Source: a virus
Strand: one strand, 5' to 3'
Length of the DNA: 64,000 nt
IMG/VR virus record: IMGVR_UViG_3300050821_008578
Span: 1 to 64,000 of that record
A model generated the notes under the pieces. That model worked only from the letters and a program-made list of their open reading frames with translations, ran no database searches and was not told the origin of the DNA. Positions 8,614-17,303 of the stretch are shown in pieces. Each line of letters begins with the position of its first letter. Position 1 is the first letter of the stretch. Position numbers and translations under genes: made by a program.

Positions 8614-9144
8614 ATGCCACGTCCAACAATGGATCAAATACGAGGAATTGGTGATTTTCAAACTAATTTCAGATGGAATTTAGTATTTTCATCCTTTCCT
8701 AATGCTGTGGCTTCACCACCAACTACAGATGCATTAAATTTCAGATGTTTAACTTCTGATATCCCAAAAGCAAATATCCAAATGATGGATATTACTATTC
8801 GTGGTCAAAAAGTTAAACAAAATGGTATTATGGAATATGCAGGAACATTGGCTCTTACATTCCAAGAAACAGTAGATGTAACAATGCGTACATTTATTAA
8901 AAATTGGAGAGAAGCAATTTGGGCAACTAATACTGGTGTTTCTGCTCTTAAATCAGATCTACAATGTACTGTTAATCTATATCAATTAGATAACTTGGAT
9001 AATCAAGTATGGCAATATCAATTAGTTGGTGCTATTTTATCTGATTATGATCTTGGTAATCTTGATGGTGCAGGTAATGATACCCAAAAACCTAGTATAA
9101 CTTTGAGTTATGATAGATTCATAGACGGTGCTCCGGGATTTTGA
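8614..9144 (+). CDS. Tail tube protein (T4 gp19-like)
   Basis: A 176-residue protein whose length, order after the sheath, and beta-rich pattern (F-x-W-x-L-x-F near the N-terminus, LTFQETVDVTMRTFIKNWREAIW in the centre, and a final strand ending in YDRFIDG) match gp19-family tube proteins. It forms the hexameric rings of the inner tail through which DNA passes. Ribosome site AAAGAGG precedes the ATG. Confidence 0.85.
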   Translation: MPRPTMDQIRGIGDFQTNFRWNLVFSSFPNAVASPPTTDALNFRCLTSDIPKANIQMMDITIRGQKVKQNGIMEYAGTLALTFQETVDVTMRTFIKNWREAIWATNTGVSALKSDLQCTVNLYQLDNLDNQVWQYQLVGAILSDYDLGNLDGAGNDTQKPSITLSYDRFIDGAPGF

Positions 9145-9153
9145 TAATTCTTT

Positions 9154-9236
9154 CGGTTTAGTCCTAAACCGCTCTAATACAGCGCTATTAGGCCTACAGC
9201 AGTAATTAAATACTATACCCCAACACTTGTTGGGGT
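9154..9236 (+). other. Three consecutive hairpins between the tube genes
   Basis: The 121-base gap after the tube gene holds three perfect short inverted repeats: CGGTTTA/TAAACCG (9154-9171), CTAATA/TATTAG (9174-9191) and ACCCCAAC/GTTGGGGT (9217-9236). None has a proper U tract. They may form an mRNA-stabilising or processing structure that lets the tube gene be expressed more than its neighbours; termination is less likely. Confidence 0.45.
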
Positions 9237-9265
9237 TAGTTAAAACTGATTGTAAAGGCTTTTAA

Positions 9266-9748
9266 ATGGCGTTTTTAAACTCACAAGATAATATTCGTTC
9301 TGTTGAATGGGGTAGATCCTATTTATGGGACATACAATTTACCGATCCTAGTTTACCAATTCCTTTTAATTCCTGGTTCCCAGCTAAAGATATTGAAGAA
9401 GATTATGCACATATAGATTCTCATACATGGGATGCCGGTATTAATTCATATAAAATACCACAGAAATCTCAACCATTAAATGTAAGAATAACATTTTACG
9501 ATAATTCTAATAATGATTTACTTAATTGGTTACAAGATTGGATGAATGCATTAATTCTTAATGAATATGCATATGTTGCTACTATTTCTACAGCAGCTAA
9601 ATTTCTTCAAATTCTTAAATTAACACCAGATAGACAAACATTAAGCACCAATAGTTATTGGGTCTACCCTGAAGGTACATTAACTTATATGGGTAATAGT
9701 GAATCTAATGCAATATCATATTCTCAAAACTTTGTAATAGTGGGGTAA
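9266..9748 (+). CDS. Tail-tube-like baseplate junction protein
   Basis: A 160-residue protein whose pattern (W-x-I-x-F near the start, a central LLNWLQDWMNAL helix and a final beta strand) resembles the tube fold, suggesting a diverged tube paralogue. Such proteins often cap the baseplate hub or start tube polymerisation (gp48/gp54-like). It is placed between the tube gene and the hub-assembly gene. The fold is inferred from pattern and position. Confidence 0.5.
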   Translation: MAFLNSQDNIRSVEWGRSYLWDIQFTDPSLPIPFNSWFPAKDIEEDYAHIDSHTWDAGINSYKIPQKSQPLNVRITFYDNSNNDLLNWLQDWMNALILNEYAYVATISTAAKFLQILKLTPDRQTLSTNSYWVYPEGTLTYMGNSESNAISYSQNFVIVG

Positions 9749-9755
9749 TAAAGTA

Positions 9756-10604
9756 ATGAAAGTAGAACATAAAAATTCTGAATTTCAATCAGTAAACAAA
9801 TCATCTTCAAAAGAATTTCTACCTGAAGTTAAAATGAAGGTTAATGGGTTACCTTCACGTGGTATTCCTTATCCTAATGGTGCATCAATTAAACATAGAC
9901 CATTTACTTTTGGTGAAATTAAAAAGATTAGTCAATCTAAATTAGATACTAAAGAAAAATTTGAATTTATTCTATCTGGGATAGATTGTTCATTTGATAA
10001 GCTTGATCTCACTCTACCAGATTTTATGTATATTGGATTACTTCGTAAGATTTCTACTTTAGGTACAACTGAAGGTATTTTGGTAGTTAAATGCCCTAAA
10101 TGTAATAAAGAACATAATGAAAGATTAGAAATAGGTTCTGCCAAAAGTAAAATAGACTTTCATGATATGAAAGCACCAGCACTACCAATTATTATTGAAA
10201 TGAGTGATAAAAAAGAATATCATTTTAATCCTATTACTATCAGAACATTATTTAAACTTATTGATGAAAATAGTAATGTTAATGATCCTATTACTTTAAT
10301 GGCAGCACAATGTTCTAAAATTAAAGAAGGTAAAACAGAAAGAATTCCTACTATTGAAGAAATGTATAAAAGAATTGAAGAAGTAATGCCAGATGATGGA
10401 TTATTATTAGCTGAAGTGGATGAATATTTAGCTCATAGTATTAAACCATTAGAAATAATTTGTAAAAATCAATTAAATGAAATTATTTGTGGTCAACGAA
10501 TGTTAGTTGAATTAGATGGAGGTGATGCTCTTTTGCTACCCTTTCGTGGAGATCAAGAGTCTCTTAAACGTAGAATTCGGTTTGGCACTCAAAAACATAA
10601 TTAA
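9756..10604 (+). CDS. Baseplate hub assembly protein (T4 gp26/T4_baseplate-like)
   Basis: A 282-residue cytoplasmic-type protein with a basic N-terminus, a KVNGLPSRGIPYPNG segment, and a CPKC motif at about residue 113 that resembles the zinc-binding pair in gp26-like baseplate assembly proteins. Further cysteines (IICKN, IICG) lie near the C-terminus. It precedes the tape measure gene, the usual place for hub assembly or tail assembly chaperones. A +1-frame open continuation lies across its stop (see 10624-10692). Confidence 0.5.
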   Translation: MKVEHKNSEFQSVNKSSSKEFLPEVKMKVNGLPSRGIPYPNGASIKHRPFTFGEIKKISQSKLDTKEKFEFILSGIDCSFDKLDLTLPDFMYIGLLRKISTLGTTEGILVVKCPKCNKEHNERLEIGSAKSKIDFHDMKAPALPIIIEMSDKKEYHFNPITIRTLFKLIDENSNVNDPITLMAAQCSKIKEGKTERIPTIEEMYKRIEEVMPDDGLLLAEVDEYLAHSIKPLEIICKNQLNEIICGQRMLVELDGGDALLLPFRGDQESLKRRIRFGTQKHN

Positions 10605-10623
10605 TTGTTATGATATTAATTTT

Positions 10624-10692
10624 ATGGATTTTGGTGAAGTAAAATTTTTAAATGAAAGATTAATGAAACACTTACAAGGACATTTGGAATAA
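10624..10692 (+). CDS. 22-residue ORF or +1-frame tail of the hub assembly gene
   Basis: The frame +1 to the preceding gene is open across that gene's stop and down to TAA at 10690-10692, directly abutting the tape measure ATG. From ATG 10624 it encodes a 22-residue charged helix; no ribosome site precedes that ATG. A shift near 10580-10600 would instead add about 34 residues to the hub assembly protein. Either translational coupling or programmed frameshifting could explain it. Confidence 0.4.
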   Translation: MDFGEVKFLNERLMKHLQGHLE

Positions 10693-12654
10693 ATGGAAGA
10701 TGATTCTAATCTACCTAGTAGATTAACTCCTAATCAGCTTAAAGCATTAGCTTTTGAAAAAGCTCAAGGAGGAACATCATTTAAAGATGTAAAAAGTAGA
10801 AAAGATCAAGGTAAAATTGAAACTTTATCTCGTAAATTAAAAGCTGATGATAAGAAAATAAATGATATAGATACTGATGTAAAAGAATTTACTAATAAAC
10901 CAATCAAACAAAATAAACAAGCTGGTACTGTTTTAACTATTCCTCCTAGTGAATATAAACCAGGACAATATAAACAAAAACCTATTTTAAATTATATAAA
11001 TAAATTGAGAGAAAAAATATTTGGATCTAAAAGAGGAACTCAAGAAGAAAATGAACTAAGAAAAGATCTAATTAAGGTTGGTACCCAAACTGTTATTGTT
11101 AATAAATTATTAGAAACAAATACAGAAACACTTCATGAAGTAGCTAAAAAAGATATTGAATTAGCTAAATTATTAAAAAGACTAGGTGATTCTCGTAATG
11201 CAGAATTGTCTAAAAAGGTTGAATCAGGACAAGAAATCTTTCCAGAAGAGGCTGGAGAAATAGTTGGTCATTTAGAAGATGTGGCTTATGGATTAGATAA
11301 TGTAGGAGTAGCATTAAAATTAGAAATTCCAGATGTTATTCAAACAGTTCAAGATTTATTAAATAATAATAAATTGGATATAGATACAAGAAGACAGTAT
11401 TTTGCTGATCTAGCTAAAGTATTATCTTCGGAAGATGTTAATATTGATCCTAAATTACTTGAAGATATTAAAAATATTAATATTAAAGCTACTAATTTTA
11501 CTGAAAAAGAATTAGAATCATTAAATTCTATTTTAGATACTTTGAAAGCAACTTCTACTGGCGAAAAGATTTATGGTTCTATTAAAGATTTGAAAAAACA
11601 ATTAGGTACAATTATATTAAATCAAGAAGAACTACATGAATTTCAAGAACAAGAAGGAGCTAAAAAATTAACATCTAAAGGTCTTGGGGCTATACCTGAA
11701 CAAGTTAAAAGTGGGTTACTTAATTCATTATTTGCCTCTTTAGGTCTTCCAGGATTAGGATCTTTATTAGGTGCTTTAGGTGTTGATGCTGTGGGATTAG
11801 CCACTAAAGGAATTGGTGCTATTTCTAGTTTACCAAAATTTTTAAAAGGTGTTGTGGGTAGTGGTGAATCTACTAGTTTGGGTGGGGGATTTTTATCAGG
11901 AGCTATTGAAAGTATACAAGGTATTTTAACTAAAGTTGCTCAAACATTTACTGAAGTAATCGCTCCAGTAGTTGTATTTGCAAGTGCTATTTCTGGTGCT
12001 GTTACAGGTATAATGGAAACAATGGATGAATGGAAAAACTTTTTTTCTGGATTATGGGATTTAGGTAAATCATTCGTTGGTTTAATAAGCAGATTAGTTG
12101 GTAATTTAGAAGATGCAGTACCAATATTAAAACCAATTATTGAAGGATTAAAAGATTTTGCTAGTTTTATATTTAAATTACCTGTTACTTTAGTTAAAAT
12201 GATATTTGAAGGATTTAAAAATATTTTTGGTTGGTTAGGAATAGGTGCTGGTGGTTTAGGTGATTTATTTAAATCTGGTGCTAAATTTTTAGATACTATA
12301 GGTGTAAGTGGTAATACTGATATTACTAATACAGGTGATACAATAGGTATGAATATGGCTATTCCTACATCAAATGCTGCTGTATCACCATTAGCATATA
12401 ATATGCCTGTTCAAACTATGGGTGCTGTGAATCCTTCTATTCCATCAATGGATACTTCTGCTTCAGCAACTGTTAGTAAATTAGATAATATGTCTATGGT
12501 AAATCAAGCTAAAATTGCAGATAATTCAGGAAAACAAATCACAGTACCAGTAATAATTCCACAAGATAAGAAAACCAATCAGCCAGCAAATCGTCAACAT
12601 GGGGTTGATGATCTTTCTACTGCTATGATGAATAATGGATTGATAAATCAATAA
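10693..12654 (+). CDS. Tape measure protein
   Basis: A 653-residue protein with a long charged, coiled-coil-like N-terminal half (about 1-330), a hydrophobic glycine-rich stretch (about 335-530) with several membrane-like helices, and an Asn/Thr-rich C-terminus. This layout, and its place between the hub assembly gene and the baseplate genes, fit a tape measure, which sets tail length and enters the host envelope on injection. At about 1.5 angstrom per residue it would specify a tail near 100 nm. Confidence 0.7.
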   Translation: MEDDSNLPSRLTPNQLKALAFEKAQGGTSFKDVKSRKDQGKIETLSRKLKADDKKINDIDTDVKEFTNKPIKQNKQAGTVLTIPPSEYKPGQYKQKPILNYINKLREKIFGSKRGTQEENELRKDLIKVGTQTVIVNKLLETNTETLHEVAKKDIELAKLLKRLGDSRNAELSKKVESGQEIFPEEAGEIVGHLEDVAYGLDNVGVALKLEIPDVIQTVQDLLNNNKLDIDTRRQYFADLAKVLSSEDVNIDPKLLEDIKNINIKATNFTEKELESLNSILDTLKATSTGEKIYGSIKDLKKQLGTIILNQEELHEFQEQEGAKKLTSKGLGAIPEQVKSGLLNSLFASLGLPGLGSLLGALGVDAVGLATKGIGAISSLPKFLKGVVGSGESTSLGGGFLSGAIESIQGILTKVAQTFTEVIAPVVVFASAISGAVTGIMETMDEWKNFFSGLWDLGKSFVGLISRLVGNLEDAVPILKPIIEGLKDFASFIFKLPVTLVKMIFEGFKNIFGWLGIGAGGLGDLFKSGAKFLDTIGVSGNTDITNTGDTIGMNMAIPTSNAAVSPLAYNMPVQTMGAVNPSIPSMDTSASATVSKLDNMSMVNQAKIADNSGKQITVPVIIPQDKKTNQPANRQHGVDDLSTAMMNNGLINQ

Positions 12655-12655
12655 T

Positions 12656-13444
12656 ATGGCAACACCACATATAAACTATAATGATCTCTTTGGTCCAGAT
12701 GCTATAAATTCTAGAATTACTATTCTAGGATTATCTGGTGGTCCAGTTGTTGGTATTATAAGTCAAGATTTTACATTTTCTGCTAGCAATTCATTTGGAA
12801 CTCCATTAGATAATTCAGCTCAAAATGCTCTTAGTGATACTTTAATGGGTGCACAAGCATTATCAGGTAATGTGGCTGCAAGAGCAGGATATAAAGGTGG
12901 TTCTTTAACAAAACCATTTACATTAAGAACTATTGAACAATCTATTAAAACTTGGACAGGTTCAGATACACCTGTATTTAATATATTATTAAGAATAAAT
13001 GCAATTAATGAAGATGATGATGTTAGAGAAGATGTAGCTTCATTACTATCTGCAGTAGCACCAGGTTCTCTTAATGCCCAAGGTGTATCTAGAAATCTAA
13101 ATCAAATTGCAGCTAATTCTAATAGTGGTATAACTCAAGCAGTTACTAGTACTGCAGCTAGTGCTATTGGTCAAGTTCCTTCATCACAATTTTTAACTCC
13201 ACCATTAAATTATTTACCATTAGGATTAGCATCTCAAGGCACATTAACTATTAGTATTGGTAGATGGTTTAAAGCTCATGGACAAGTCATGATGTCTGTT
13301 ACTCCCACCTTTTCTAGAGAAACTATTCAAAGTGGTGCACCATTATTTTGTGATGTATCAATATCATTTACCCCTTATAGAATAATAACTGCTAGTGAAT
13401 TAATGGCTTATATCAGTACACCTTTAGCTCCGGTGGTAGGATGA
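12656..13444 (+). CDS. Baseplate protein at the tube junction (gp48/gp54-like position)
   Basis: A 262-residue protein, alanine/serine/threonine rich in the middle and beta-rich at both ends. It follows the tape measure by one base, as gp48 follows gp29 in T4, and overlaps the next gene by four bases (ATGA). That order and a tube-like beta pattern suggest the protein that joins the tail tube to the baseplate. No specific motif confirms it. Confidence 0.45.
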   Translation: MATPHINYNDLFGPDAINSRITILGLSGGPVVGIISQDFTFSASNSFGTPLDNSAQNALSDTLMGAQALSGNVAARAGYKGGSLTKPFTLRTIEQSIKTWTGSDTPVFNILLRINAINEDDDVREDVASLLSAVAPGSLNAQGVSRNLNQIAANSNSGITQAVTSTAASAIGQVPSSQFLTPPLNYLPLGLASQGTLTISIGRWFKAHGQVMMSVTPTFSRETIQSGAPLFCDVSISFTPYRIITASELMAYISTPLAPVVG

Positions 13445-13800
13445 GTTATTTTTTTATAAATTTAAATTATGTTCCAATTTCTGAGAGATTTGATCTTGCT
13501 AGATTTATGAATTATACTGATAATTTTGATCCTTTGACTCCAGCTTTCTTTCCACAGTTATCTTCATTAACAGTTCAAGGTACTTATATAGTTCAATTTG
13601 AAGTTAGTAGGCCTGATCTTCTTAGTTATACTATTTATCAAGATACACAGTATTGGTGGATAATAATGTTATTCAATGGTTTAACAGATGCTGATGAAGT
13701 AGTAGAAGGATTATCTATTTCTTTTCCTGGTGTAGATCAAATTGAAGATTTATTATTTTCATTACAGGCTCAACAAATAGCAAATGGATCAGGATCATAA
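13441..13800 (+). CDS. Baseplate wedge protein (T4 gp53/LysM-like)
   Basis: A 119-residue protein with a R-x-DLLSYTIY-x-D-x-QYWWIIMLFNG segment at about residues 57-80, the LysM-like signature seen in gp53-type wedge proteins. It helps tie wedge subunits together in the baseplate. It overlaps the upstream gene by ATGA and abuts the hub gene, consistent with a compact baseplate operon. Confidence 0.65.
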   Translation: MSYFFINLNYVPISERFDLARFMNYTDNFDPLTPAFFPQLSSLTVQGTYIVQFEVSRPDLLSYTIYQDTQYWWIIMLFNGLTDADEVVEGLSISFPGVDQIEDLLFSLQAQQIANGSGS

Positions 13801-14934
13801 ATGTCTATAGGAGTTGTTGGGGCTTATTTATTTAAATTTTCATTAAATAATAATAATGACTTCATTGATGAACCTGATTTAATAAGTTTCAGTATTCATG
13901 AACAAGCAGGTAATTTATTACCTACATTTGAATTAAATTTTTTAACTGATGATGAAACAATATTTCCATTATTAAATGAGGGAAATGATTTACAAGTTTC
14001 ATTTGGTAGTGGTTATAATGATTTAGTTACAATACCTTTAGCAACTAGTAAAGTACAATCAGTTCCATCGGGTTCAGCTAAAAGACAAATAACGGTAATG
14101 GGGTTATATTCAGCTATTCCATATATAACTAATCCTAATATGCAAATAACAAATGTTCAATCAGGCATATCTACTATAATTCAAATTGCAGGAAAAAGTT
14201 TTAATGTTCAATCAAATATTCAATCTTCTACAGATAGTCAATCATGGATTCAACATACACAATCTGATAAATCTTTTATTGATGATATATGGTTACATTG
14301 TAATTTACCTAATTCTTTTCCAGCACTTGGTATAAGTTCTCAAGGTAATTTTATTTTAAAAGATATTAAAACAGATTTGAAAAATCCATATAGATATAGA
14401 TTTACTCAAATAGTTAAAAATTCTAATGATATTTATTTTGATGGTGATCCTGTTTTAACTTCAAATACAGGATTTATAAATAGTTGGGTTGGGTATGGAA
14501 GAGAAAAAATAATTCAGAATGTAGATAAGGGTACTGATTCCACTGAACAAGTTATTCCAAAACCAGTTATGGCACTTACTTCTCAATTAGCTAAAGCTGC
14601 AGGAATTAATTCGGTATTTGATGGAATTGGTATTCAAAATAGTAATATAGATACAAATTATTGGAATTCTTATTTAAATAATTTAACATACTTAGGTATG
14701 TTTGGTGCATTAGATGTTACAGTTAGTTTTCAAAATAAATTTATACCAATTCAAATATTAGATCAAATTAATTTTAAAGATCAAAAAATAGATCAACAAT
14801 ATCCAACAACAAGTGATTATAACACCGGAATTTATTACGTTTCTAAAATAAGTAGAAATGTTGGTAATAAAGCATTTAATACTGTAGTTAGTTTTTCAAG
14901 AGAATCTTTTAATGGAATACAAGTTGGTTTATAA
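13801..14934 (+). CDS. Baseplate hub protein (gp27/gpD-like)
   Basis: A 377-residue protein with the beta-barrel layout of phage late control gpD/gp27 hubs: an N-terminal strand-rich domain (IHEQAGNLLPTFELNF), an ITVMGLYSAIPY segment and a FIDDIW helix. The hub trimer joins the tail tube to the central spike encoded by the next gene. It starts right after the previous stop and overlaps the spike gene by one base. Confidence 0.7.
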   Translation: MSIGVVGAYLFKFSLNNNNDFIDEPDLISFSIHEQAGNLLPTFELNFLTDDETIFPLLNEGNDLQVSFGSGYNDLVTIPLATSKVQSVPSGSAKRQITVMGLYSAIPYITNPNMQITNVQSGISTIIQIAGKSFNVQSNIQSSTDSQSWIQHTQSDKSFIDDIWLHCNLPNSFPALGISSQGNFILKDIKTDLKNPYRYRFTQIVKNSNDIYFDGDPVLTSNTGFINSWVGYGREKIIQNVDKGTDSTEQVIPKPVMALTSQLAKAAGINSVFDGIGIQNSNIDTNYWNSYLNNLTYLGMFGALDVTVSFQNKFIPIQILDQINFKDQKIDQQYPTTSDYNTGIYYVSKISRNVGNKAFNTVVSFSRESFNGIQVGL

Positions 14935-16169
14935 TGTTAATTAATTTTTCAAATTATTTGAAAAAAACAAATGCATTACAACGTGACTATAGAGGTATAG
15001 TAGTTAATAATATTGATCCATTAAAAATTGGTAGAATTCAAGTTAATTTACCTAATTTTATAGAAGGAACTCAATCTGCTAATGGGTCATGGAATTTACC
15101 TTGGGTGTATCAAAAATCACCTTCTATGTTAGGTGGTTCAGGTAATTCATCTTCTTTTGCTGTACCTGAAATTGGTAATGAAGTATTTGTTGAATTTAAG
15201 GGTGATGTTTATGCCATGTTTTATTCTTATTATTGGCAATCTAGTACAACACATCAAGCTGACTTTGATGAAGACTATCCAGCTAGTTATGGATTTAGAG
15301 ATGTAACTGGTAATTTATTTAAAATAAATAAAGCCAAACAATTTATGCAATTTATTCATTCTAGTGGATTGCAATGGTTAGTTGATTCATTATCTAATGG
15401 TACTTTAACTTCTAATAATACATTAAATTTTTTAGCTCAAGATGGTAAAACCCAATTCACTATGGATATGGTGAATGGTAATATAACTTTAAATGCTAGA
15501 AATTCAATTACACTTAATGCACCCACTTTAAATCAAAATATTAGTACAGTTACTGGTAATCAAGGTAATCATAATGATACAGTTGGTGGGTATAGAAATA
15601 GCCAAATATATGGGTCTTATATACGATCTATTGGTGGTGATGATGGAGAATCTATTCTTGGAAATAGATCATCTACAGTAGTTTTAGATGATACTGAATT
15701 AATTGGTGGTAATAGTGATTCTACTTATGGTACTGGTAGAAGTGAGACAGTAGTTGAAGGAAATTATAATACTAGTTTGGAAGCTGGTAATAGAGATGTA
15801 ACAATATTGTTAGGTAATTATAAAGTTAGTTTAACATCTGGTTCTATCACAATTGAAAATGCTATATCTACTCTTAGTATGGATATTACTGGTGATATTG
15901 AATTAAGTAATGCTACTTCAGAATTATCTATTAGTAGTGTTGGAGATGTTAAATTAGAGAATGAAACTTCTTCCTTGGAGTTATCTGTATCAGGTGATAT
16001 TAAATTAAAAAATGCAGTTGGTGATATTGATATTTCTCCAGCTGGTATTATTACATTAAATTCAAGTACTTTTTCTCCTGGTAATGTTTTAACTACCACT
16101 TCTGATCCAGTAGTGGATCTTATAACAGGTGTGCCTACAGTAGGTGTACCTGGAGTATTTGCACAATAA
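14934..16169 (+). CDS. Central tail spike (gp5/VgrG-like) without lysozyme domain
   Basis: A 411-residue spike. Residues about 15-130 resemble the OB-fold of gp5/VgrG (YRGIVVNNIDPLKIGRIQVNLP; GNEVFVEFKGD), and residues about 160-385 are repetitive short strands (GDIELSN, GDVKLEN, GDIKLKN) typical of an intertwined triple beta-helix. There is no muramidase domain such as T4 gp5 has, so cell-wall cutting must be supplied elsewhere. It forms the membrane-piercing needle below the hub. Confidence 0.75.
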   Translation: MLINFSNYLKKTNALQRDYRGIVVNNIDPLKIGRIQVNLPNFIEGTQSANGSWNLPWVYQKSPSMLGGSGNSSSFAVPEIGNEVFVEFKGDVYAMFYSYYWQSSTTHQADFDEDYPASYGFRDVTGNLFKINKAKQFMQFIHSSGLQWLVDSLSNGTLTSNNTLNFLAQDGKTQFTMDMVNGNITLNARNSITLNAPTLNQNISTVTGNQGNHNDTVGGYRNSQIYGSYIRSIGGDDGESILGNRSSTVVLDDTELIGGNSDSTYGTGRSETVVEGNYNTSLEAGNRDVTILLGNYKVSLTSGSITIENAISTLSMDITGDIELSNATSELSISSVGDVKLENETSSLELSVSGDIKLKNAVGDIDISPAGIITLNSSTFSPGNVLTTTSDPVVDLITGVPTVGVPGVFAQ

Positions 16170-16179
16170 GGATAATTAT

Positions 16180-16533
16180 ATGCCTGTTTTTTGGAAATGT
16201 TCTGGGTGTTCTAGTCATGGTCATGTTAGTCCTACTACTAAACAGGTATTTGAGGATAAACAAGTTATTACTGGTAAAGATGAAAAGGGTGATCCAATAA
16301 TTGAAACTCGTAAAATGCCAAAATTAACAACACGTAAAAGACAGAATCCTAATGGTACTGTTTCTGATGTTAATATTCAAGAAGTAGAAGATGTTGAACC
16401 AAGAATATTTATAGTTAGATTAGCAATTGGTGAAGAAATAATTCAACGTGATCTTTGTAAAACTTGTTTTGATGAATTGAAACCTAAATTACAAAAAATG
16501 TGGAAACAATTAGAAAGTATTAAAAATGCTTAG
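16180..16533 (+). CDS. Zinc-ribbon-like small baseplate-region protein
   Basis: ATG 16180 is chosen because AAGGA at 16168-16172 lies 7 bases upstream; an in-frame ATG at 16144 inside the spike gene has no such site. The 117-residue product has CSGC near the start and CKTC near the end, so a zinc ribbon spanning the protein is likely. Function is unknown; genes at this position often encode baseplate or spike accessory proteins. Confidence 0.55.
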   Translation: MPVFWKCSGCSSHGHVSPTTKQVFEDKQVITGKDEKGDPIIETRKMPKLTTRKRQNPNGTVSDVNIQEVEDVEPRIFIVRLAIGEEIIQRDLCKTCFDELKPKLQKMWKQLESIKNA

Positions 16534-17122
16534 TGGTCCTAGATTTTCTAATACATTATTTGGTATAATGACATCAATGGGGTTTATTGGTACTAAATTG
16601 ATGGAATTTACTAATGCAGTTGGTATTGGATCTGATAGTCATGTTTCTGGTAAATCATTTGTAACAATAGATACAGGATCAGTTCCTGGTAATGGAGTTG
16701 GTGTAGGAACAGGATTAACTGGTATTATTTCAACTACAACTGCTACTGATATATTTGCATTAGCTTCTAGTTTTGGATTTATTGGAACTAAATTATTTGA
16801 TACTTGCACAGCTATGGGTGAAGCAATAGTTACTGAAATGGGAAATGCATCTTTAAATTCTATCGATACTCCAGTATTTGTTGGTATAGGAATTATTACA
16901 CCTGGCTCTTTTACTGTTGATCCTACTTCATGGAGTTCTAGTGTTCAAAGTGAAGGAAGTAGTGAAGGTTTTATAGGTAGTAAATGGCCTGAATTTGCTA
17001 CAGCAATTGGTACAGGGTATTATCAAGGATTTCAAACAGCTACTGGTGAACTAACTATAACAGGATCACCTACAGGTATTCCTGCTCCTGGAACTGGTGC
17101 TGGTGTAGGAATAATAACTTAA
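16526..17122 (+). CDS. Triplicated GFIGTK-repeat baseplate-region protein
   Basis: A 198-residue glycine-rich protein built of three units of about 65 residues. Each begins with a GFIGTKL/GFIGSKW segment (residues 19-25, 84-90, 148-154) followed by a small helix and ends in a glycine-valine stretch (VGVGTG, VGIGII, GAGVGII). It overlaps its upstream and downstream neighbours. I do not recognise a named family; a structural role in baseplate or spike is inferred from location. Confidence 0.5.
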   Translation: MLSGPRFSNTLFGIMTSMGFIGTKLMEFTNAVGIGSDSHVSGKSFVTIDTGSVPGNGVGVGTGLTGIISTTTATDIFALASSFGFIGTKLFDTCTAMGEAIVTEMGNASLNSIDTPVFVGIGIITPGSFTVDPTSWSSSVQSEGSSEGFIGSKWPEFATAIGTGYYQGFQTATGELTITGSPTGIPAPGTGAGVGIIT

Positions 17123-17298
17123 TGGCAAAAGAAAATTGGATAATTCCTGAATTTAAACAATTAAAAGATATTACAGAAAATATTAATAAAAGTATTAAAG
17201 AACTTAGTGAAAAACAAAATCAAGAGTCAATAAAAAGTCTTGAAAAACTTAAAAAAGTAGCTGATAAAGCTAGAGAAATAAAGAATAGAAAGTTATAG
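17122..17298 (+). CDS. 58-residue coiled-coil protein
   Basis: ATG 17122 overlaps the preceding TAA (TAATG), so translation is coupled. The 58-residue product is almost entirely charged helix with heptad-like leucine/isoleucine spacing from about residue 14 to the end. It fills what would otherwise be a 180-base gap between baseplate genes. Function unknown; a short linker or assembly helper is possible. Confidence 0.55.
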   Translation: MAKENWIIPEFKQLKDITENINKSIKELSEKQNQESIKSLEKLKKVADKAREIKNRKL

Positions 17299-17303
17299 AT
17301 CTT

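Noticed and set aside
14934-16169. Lysozyme domain in the central spike as in T4 gp5
   Set aside because: Only the OB-fold-like and beta-helix parts are visible; no muramidase motif or space for one.
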